In this document: piece by piece, positions 58,330-64,000 of the stretch
How positions within the stretch are numbered: position 1 is the first letter of the stretch
Layout of the letters: the number at the start of each line of letters is the position of its first letter
DNA from: Rhytidiadelphus loreus
Taxonomy: Eukaryota; Streptophyta; Bryopsida; Hypnales; Hylocomiaceae
Length of the DNA stretch: 64,000 nucleotides
Direction of reading: 5' to 3'
Assembly: GCA_947034895.1 (NCBI GenBank)
Contig: OX344763.1
Location: 46,995,025-47,059,024 of the forward strand
Program-made: the position numbers and the translations under genes
The notes under the pieces: generated by a model
Told to the model about the DNA's origin: nothing
The model's input: the letters and a program-made list of their open reading frames with translations, nothing else
The model's database searches: none

Positions 58330-59515
58330 CAGGGTTGTCATACTAGACGGACTGACCGTCCGTCCATCCGTCCGATTCGCCCATCCGGTGTGGTCAACTC
58401 ATTGTTGACTTTTGGATAAGGTAAAAAAATACCAACGTGGACTTATCCTATCGCCACCTAGGACATTGGGCGGGGACCTAAGACGGTAGGGGCGTGGACG
58501 TAAGTTGGTGGGGGAGGGAATGGAAGTCAAGGCGCGGACATAATTTGATAGGGGCGCGGACAGAAGTCAGGGCGGGGACGTAAGTTGGTGGGGCGGGAAC
58601 GAAAGGCAGGGCGGGGACAGACGTTGGTAGGGGTGCAGATGAAAGTCAAGGTGTGGACGTAAGTTGGTGGGGCGTGGACAAAAGTGAATGTGGGGATAGA
58701 AGTTGGTGGTGCGTTGGGCGTGGACGTCTCCACTAGAGGACGTCTAGGTGGAGATGTCTCTATAGAGCGGAAATGACCAGGCGGGGACGTCTTCGCAAGG
58801 GGCATCTTGGCGGGGACGACTAGTAGGGGACGTTGGGCAGGGACCCTAGAGGTGCTCACGAACCTCCAAACTGGGAGCATGGTATTCTTCCTCTATATAG
58901 AAAGGGGAAACGCTTTAATGCTGTCATTCCCTTTTTGTAATGATTACTGACCAAGATCTTCAAGTACATGACGGTCAAATGCCCTCATTAAACACCACAC
59001 TTGCCTCAAGAAAGTGGGGGCTTGGGGAGAAAGTGCACTGCTTTGCTTGTAGTCTCCCTCTCCCATGTCAAATGTATTGTTTCATATCGGAGCGTAGACG
59101 ACGGGCGCAAACGGGACGGGAATGAGCTTCCAAGGCATGCGGTTGGGCGGGGACATCCCTAAGTTGCGAGTCCGTCCAGACCGGACGGGGACGTTGGGCG
59201 GAGACGTCTCCGCATTGCGGGGACGCTGGGTGGGAACGTCTCCACGCTGCGAGGACACTGGGCAGGGACGTCTGGGCGGGGAACTGGGCTTCTTTTTTGG
59301 CCCCGTGTCCCCCCTCTTGGCATCATTACAGTGGCTAGTTTTGGAAGGGACGAAACCATAGAGGTCAGATTTCTGACAGTCTGGCAAAATTTCGCCAGAA
59401 AAAAAAAGCCCTGGCGGGGACATGGGAGCGGTTTGGGAACCTTTGTCGTGCTCTTCGGGGCATGGGACTCTTCCTCTCCATAGAAAGGGGAAACACTTCA
59501 ATCATGGTGCTCTAC
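58330..59515 (+). mobile_element. Second large hAT-like element, terminal part
   Basis: The terminus CAGGGTTGTCATACTAGAC at 58330 matches the right end of the 15-kb element in reverse, and the match continues over about 90 bases (cgtccgtc, ttcgcccat, gtgtggtcaa, gttgactttt). It interrupts the Copia frame. GC-rich ACGT arrays lie at 58455-58860 and 59140-59290, each followed by a TATA-like block (CTCTATATAG at 58891, TCCATAGAAAGG at about 59477). No gene was recognised. The opposite terminus and target duplication (expected to be CCTTGTAT) were not found, so the element is truncated, or continues beyond 59515 and past the window. Confidence 0.7.
58455..58860. repeat. GGGGCGGGGACGTAAGTTGG tandem array
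   Basis: About 14 units of some 27 bases (ggggcggggacgtaagttgg followed by tggggcg or gtcagggcg) with many C/T and G/A differences. The same unit type is found at 29435, 30838, 36085 and 59140. Confidence 0.85.
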
Positions 59516-61579
59516 ATTGGAATTTTAGAAATTTAACCAAGGTTGTGCATTCTACAGGTTTTACATAGCACGCATAAATAATGTATACATATATGTATGT
59601 ATGTATGTATATATATATATATATATTAATATGTATAATATATTGCATATATGTAAATATTGTGTATATAAAAGCAGACACTAGAAGCAATGCAATTCGG
59701 TTTCCAATTGTTAATTTCTTCACACATGCTTGACATAATTTGGGGACATAATATTAGGACTATATTTGAGACATAAATTTGGGCCTAAAATCACATAAGT
59801 ATGAGGTGGCTTTTTCATAAGCCTATTTTGGATTCTTCCTTCCAAAATTTATATAAATTACCATCCATTGTAATTTCCTCTCACTCCTCTCTCACCTCTT
59901 GTCAATTTTTCTCACTTGTAAATTAGCCAATTAACTCCTTGTATATCAACAAACTAATATATAAGCTTTTTAGACTATCTATAGTTATTTAAAAAATTGC
60001 AAATTATTACTTCTATTATTTTTTATTTCTTGATTTCTAGGCTTCACTAGTTAAAACATTAAAATTTGTGGCAATAGAAATGGGAGAAGTCTATTTTTTT
60101 AGTAAAATTTGGTATGAGAGCTTCATTTGAATGAAAATTGCATCATTTGAAATAAGAAATTATAAGGAATGTTAAAGTATGTGGATTGGGACTGAAATAA
60201 AAACATGGATATTCTATTTTTAGAAATATATTAATATAAGGCCACAACGAAGAATGAATATTGCATCATTTGAAATTAGAAACTGTAGGGAATGTTACAT
60301 TATGCGAGTGGGAACATAAGTGCAAACATGTTGATTTTAGTTTTAGGAAACAATTGGTACAAGAGCTTGCTTCCAATAAAAATTCCATCGTTTGAAAGTA
60401 GGATCCGTAAAAAATATTGAATTATGTGTTTTGGGACTAAATACAAACATGCTATTTCAAATTTTTGTAAAAATGCTGTAGGAGCCCAATTTGAATGAAA
60501 TTTGCATCATTTGAATTACAAACTTTAGAAAATATCAAATTATGTGTTTTGAGTTTATTATTGGAACATTTTATTGCCATTTTTAGTAACTTTATCCGAT
60601 ATAGTGTTTCAGATTCCAAAGATGTCTAAGTCTCTAAGATTCCAAAGATGTCTAAGATTCCAAACACCCGAGGCAGTGTCTAAGATTGTAAGTGATTTTT
60701 AGATAAGTGATTTTTGAGTTGCCCAAGCTCCCTGCCGACCAATGAAAATGACATACCATGCAATAACTTTTTAACCATGTAGTCAAAAGCAATGAAAATT
60801 GTTGGGCCTTATAGCTACTCCTCGGGCACATCTTCTGGGAAATTTTCAAAGAAAAAAGTAAAAATTCCATTTGTAGTGAGCTGCCCAAAATTGCAAATTT
60901 GCAATGTTGTCAACAAACGGTGTTTGGTCCTTTATGGGTTAATATTAGGACCGCGTAGTACGTGAATAAAGATAGAAAGTACATGAACAACTGTAATTTA
61001 TAGAGTCCATTGTGAAAACAAAATATTCGAATACCTTCTTCGTAATTTTGTATTGTACACCTACAAATATATAAAATTAATGTAAAACATGAAAGTCAAA
61101 GGTTAAAGTGGGAGATGATATAGACAATGATAGAATGTCACATATACATAAAAATAAAAAAAATGGAAGTTAAAAAGAAATGTGAAATGAAATGCATGTG
61201 ACAAAAGCATAAACATGAAGTACAATTTTATTTTTTAATTTTTACTATTTTTAAATCTCAAAATTGTATCTTTAAATCATTTGCAATTTAAACTGCATAA
61301 ACATGTATATAACAAAACTCCTAATATAGAGTATATTGTAGACATATAGAAATATAGAATGAATAATTAAGTATAATTCTTATATATCATATATATAATT
61401 TAATATGTATCTATACATACCTACATACATATGTATGTATATATATATATACATATATTCACAATATATATTGTGTATATGTATATATATATATACATAC
61501 ATATATGTATACATTGTTTATGCGTGCTATGTAAAACCTGTAGAATGCACAACTCTGGTTAAATTTCTAAAATTCCAAT
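59516..61579. mobile_element. Element with about 115-bp terminal inverted repeats
   Basis: Left ATTGGAATTTTAGAAATTTA and right, in reverse, the same with few differences. The match continues through gtgcattctacaggttttac and atagcacgcataaa into TATG/TA-rich microsatellite. No target duplication was identified. The 2,064-bp interior is AT-rich and I see no transposase. The long inverted repeats resemble MULE-type or fold-back elements. Confidence 0.75.
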
Positions 61580-64000
61580 CACTACAAGGAAATCGGGGTA
61601 AATGTAACCATAGAAGAATGATTGCTTGTCCGGAACGACTTGAATATGACTCGTGTTCTCTAATTGCACCAAGGGTTTGGGGTTGTCATCATTAGAGTCA
61701 ATTTAGAGTCACATTCGCGACTACAGGATGACGGTTTAGCGGCAGGGAGTCTTCATCCATATTTTTACATCTGGAGCGTCGTAAGCTTACTAACATGGAC
61801 ACCAATTACTACATTCTTAATGACACAGTCATTTGTTGGTGATACAACATGACTTTTGAATGACTGAATCTGACTTGAACAGGACTTCTAAATGACTAGA
61901 AGTGTAAACAAGGGTTATTTACAAAAAAAAAATTCTTTCTGGACAGATAAAGAAAAAGAATGCGAACGTTGTCTTTATAGCAACGGTTTGCGAAACTTCC
62001 CTACGACTGCAGTTCAACTGATGATTCATTGTGGGATGACTTGATTTTCATGCACCTCCATATGCAAATTGCAACGGTAGTAGGGGAAAGGCAATATCTT
62101 ATTCATTCTATTGGTTGCTTGATTGGGCCAAAGGCCATCAGACAAAAGTCATCCACTAAAAGGATGAGTTGCTGATGACGCATATGAATACTATTGTTCA
62201 ATAAGTTTGTGCATTCGTGCCTCCAAAGCAAAGTATGCATGAACAGAAAGGGTTTAGGGTATGGAAGGATGCCCTCACCCTCACTATATGCACATTTCTC
62301 ACATTCACCGTGAGGAAGGGTGACACTGTAGAAGTCACCGCCCCTCTTACATGACAAATAGTTAGTCATCCTTCAGTTTTGGATTCTAAATTTCAATTGG
62401 GAACATGGCGCGATCTTGTATTTGAAGCTTCAGCGAAGTTAGTCGACTATTGTTTTTCATTCTCTTCAGGTAAGGATTTTCTACAAAGGCATAGATTCGG
62501 TGGTCTTGACATGCTACTTGGATTGCTGAAACTTCATAGAATATTAGTTGTGCCACAATTTGATCCTGCAAAACTGACGTGGACGAAATATTAGTTTTTG
62601 CAATTGCTCGAAACTAGAGAATTGTTTCTATAAAGCTTGGAAGCTAATGCTCACAACAACACACAAACTACAATAACAAATCACCAATTCCAGTAACTAC
62701 CCATCCTTCATTGGTTTGTCAAAATAGTCTTGCCAACCTTCACTCTGACCTCGAGTGTCCTTCGCTGTACGATTACGTTCAGCGACTTGCACAACCTTTT
62801 CCATTTCTCTAATGGTTCCATCAACAATATCCCCCATTTTCATGCACTTGAAAACAGAAAGTAAACATTGTGCTCACTACAAAATGACTTCTCTAGTCCA
62901 GTCAATCCTCATTCCTTGATTTGCAGTAGCAAATTCATGCAATAAGTTCAGCCGACATAACATGTACATAAATGCAAAAATTGTTGCACTCAAATTTTAG
63001 AATGGGGGGTGCTCGTCTCTATCCTATCGTTACTAAACCCCGTTCTGCCCAACAAACACTTATAGTTTGATTTGGGGTTTTAGGCCAACCCAGTCATCAG
63101 TGTCTAACAGCGTATTGTACTCCGTAAACACCAAAAATTGAAATAATGAAATATCAATAGGGTTGGTAAGCATGTCATTAATTAGGGATGTAAATTCAGG
63201 AGTTCATAATATAAAGAACACAACAACGAACCAGCAAAGCTCAGCGGTTATTTAATTTTAGAAGATTAAAAAATGCACTTTTTAGTTCATAATGAGCACT
63301 TGTAATTTCACTACAAGAGAAAGGGGTGTTTTAAGTGTGATTTTAAGGTAGAAAATGCATAATGAAAGGTCACATACTTTAAGTAATATTTTCTTAAAAT
63401 CATGTGTCTAGGACTTAACTTATTGTACTGTGCTTGAAGGTCACATGGCATCTTTTCAGTACAAATGTGCATGACTTATAAGCTTACATTTCTGTAAATT
63501 CAAAATGAAATTTTTTCCCCAATTTGGGAATTTTATTGGAGATTAAATTATAGACTTTTCACTTTTGACAACATGTTGACACATGTTGCAGTCTCCTAAT
63601 TTGTACATCTAGTAACTTATCAACTTACTATCTACTAACTTCCTAACTTACCATCTACTAACTTACTAACTTACACTTACCAATACAAAAATCAGAAAAC
63701 CAGAACCAATCCGTCAATCTCAATAAATTAAACGAAAGTAGTAAGTATAATAATAATAATAATAAAAACTCCAATCTTCAAAAGAGAAGACCGGCGTGAA
63801 TAAAGTGTCTGTTTGTAATGACAATGAGCTAATGTCCAATGGATCAAGAGCCATTGATAGTAAGTGTATCTTCAATCAGCACAGCAACGCCTCCTGATAG
63901 TTTAGCCAACCTTTGTTGCAAATCCTTCCTTGTCATAATCAGAAGTGGCATTGTTTACAACCTCTCAAATCTGTAGAGGATCAACATTTTTGTAGACAAT
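61580..64000. other. AT-rich terminal region, no gene recognised
   Basis: It begins CACTACAAGGAAATCGGGG at 61580, a CACTA-like word without a partner. A degenerate ctaacttac(t) repeat lies at about 63600-63685 and an ATA run at 63750-63768. Open frames at 62379-62594 and on the minus strand are unconvincing. Confidence 0.5.

Noticed and set aside
58527..58880. Pro/Arg-rich minus-strand open frame
   Set aside because: It is a translation of the GC-rich tandem array, not a gene.
61580..63340. CACTACAAG words at 61580 and 63310 as ends of a CACTA element
   Set aside because: Both words have the same orientation, and no inverted partner or 3-bp duplication was found.

Overview
The window is nuclear DNA from a land plant or close streptophyte relative. 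The evidence is spliced fragments of plant genes (callose synthase, ERD4/OSCA-type channel, MOR1/XMAP215, phosphoglycerate dehydrogenase, S-domain lectin), plant-type transposons (hAT, CACTA, Stowaway-like, Copia with a tRNA-Met primer site, LINE, SINE) and short TTTAGGG telomere-like runs. The genome is AT-rich and repeat-dense, and nearly every recognisable gene is partial or broken. I cannot name the species; the FunK1-like kinases and PD-(D/E)XK-like genes might hint at a non-seed plant, but that is weak.

Layout. 1-4.5 kb: an unrecognised four-exon gene on the minus strand, then GC-rich tandem arrays. 4.5-6.1 kb: a broken kinase-like gene. 6.1-16.4 kb: AT-rich DNA with a SWIM-finger fragment, the last exon of a callose synthase, a PD-(D/E)XK-like gene split by a 311-bp hAT MITE, and a CACTA-type MITE. 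16.9-20.3 kb: a minisatellite, a fold-back repeat, a tRNA-derived SINE and a CACTA terminus. 20.3-39.5 kb: a minus-strand LINE that was hit by a 556-bp element and by a 15,028-bp hAT-like element (24005-39032) with 19-bp terminal inverted repeats and an 8-bp target duplication.

The large element is the centre of interest. It carries a BED/hAT transposase gene (minus), a RING-H2 plus coiled-coil gene (minus) and, divergently, a kinase-like gene (plus). The last two share a 421-bp intergenic region filled with GGGGCGGGGACGT-like repeats and a TATA box. All three genes are broken. All four simple nonsense codons outside the frameshifts can be read as cytosine-deamination products. Two relatives with the same termini lie in the window: the 311-bp MITE (11960-12270) and the end of another large copy inserted into a Copia element (58330 onward). 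A paralogous kinase lies outside the element at 4.5 kb, also behind a GC-rich array.

39.5-49 kb: two near-identical-length Stowaway-like elements (568 and 567 bp), then pseudogenes for an OSCA4-like channel and an S-domain lectin. 49-56 kb: two MOR1 exons, a triplicated first-exon/promoter unit feeding an intact PD-(D/E)XK-like gene (52313-53236, the best intact gene here), and a PGDH pseudogene. 56.4-64 kb: a decayed Copia element, the second hAT-like copy, a 2-kb element with long terminal inverted repeats, and AT-rich sequence with no recognised gene.
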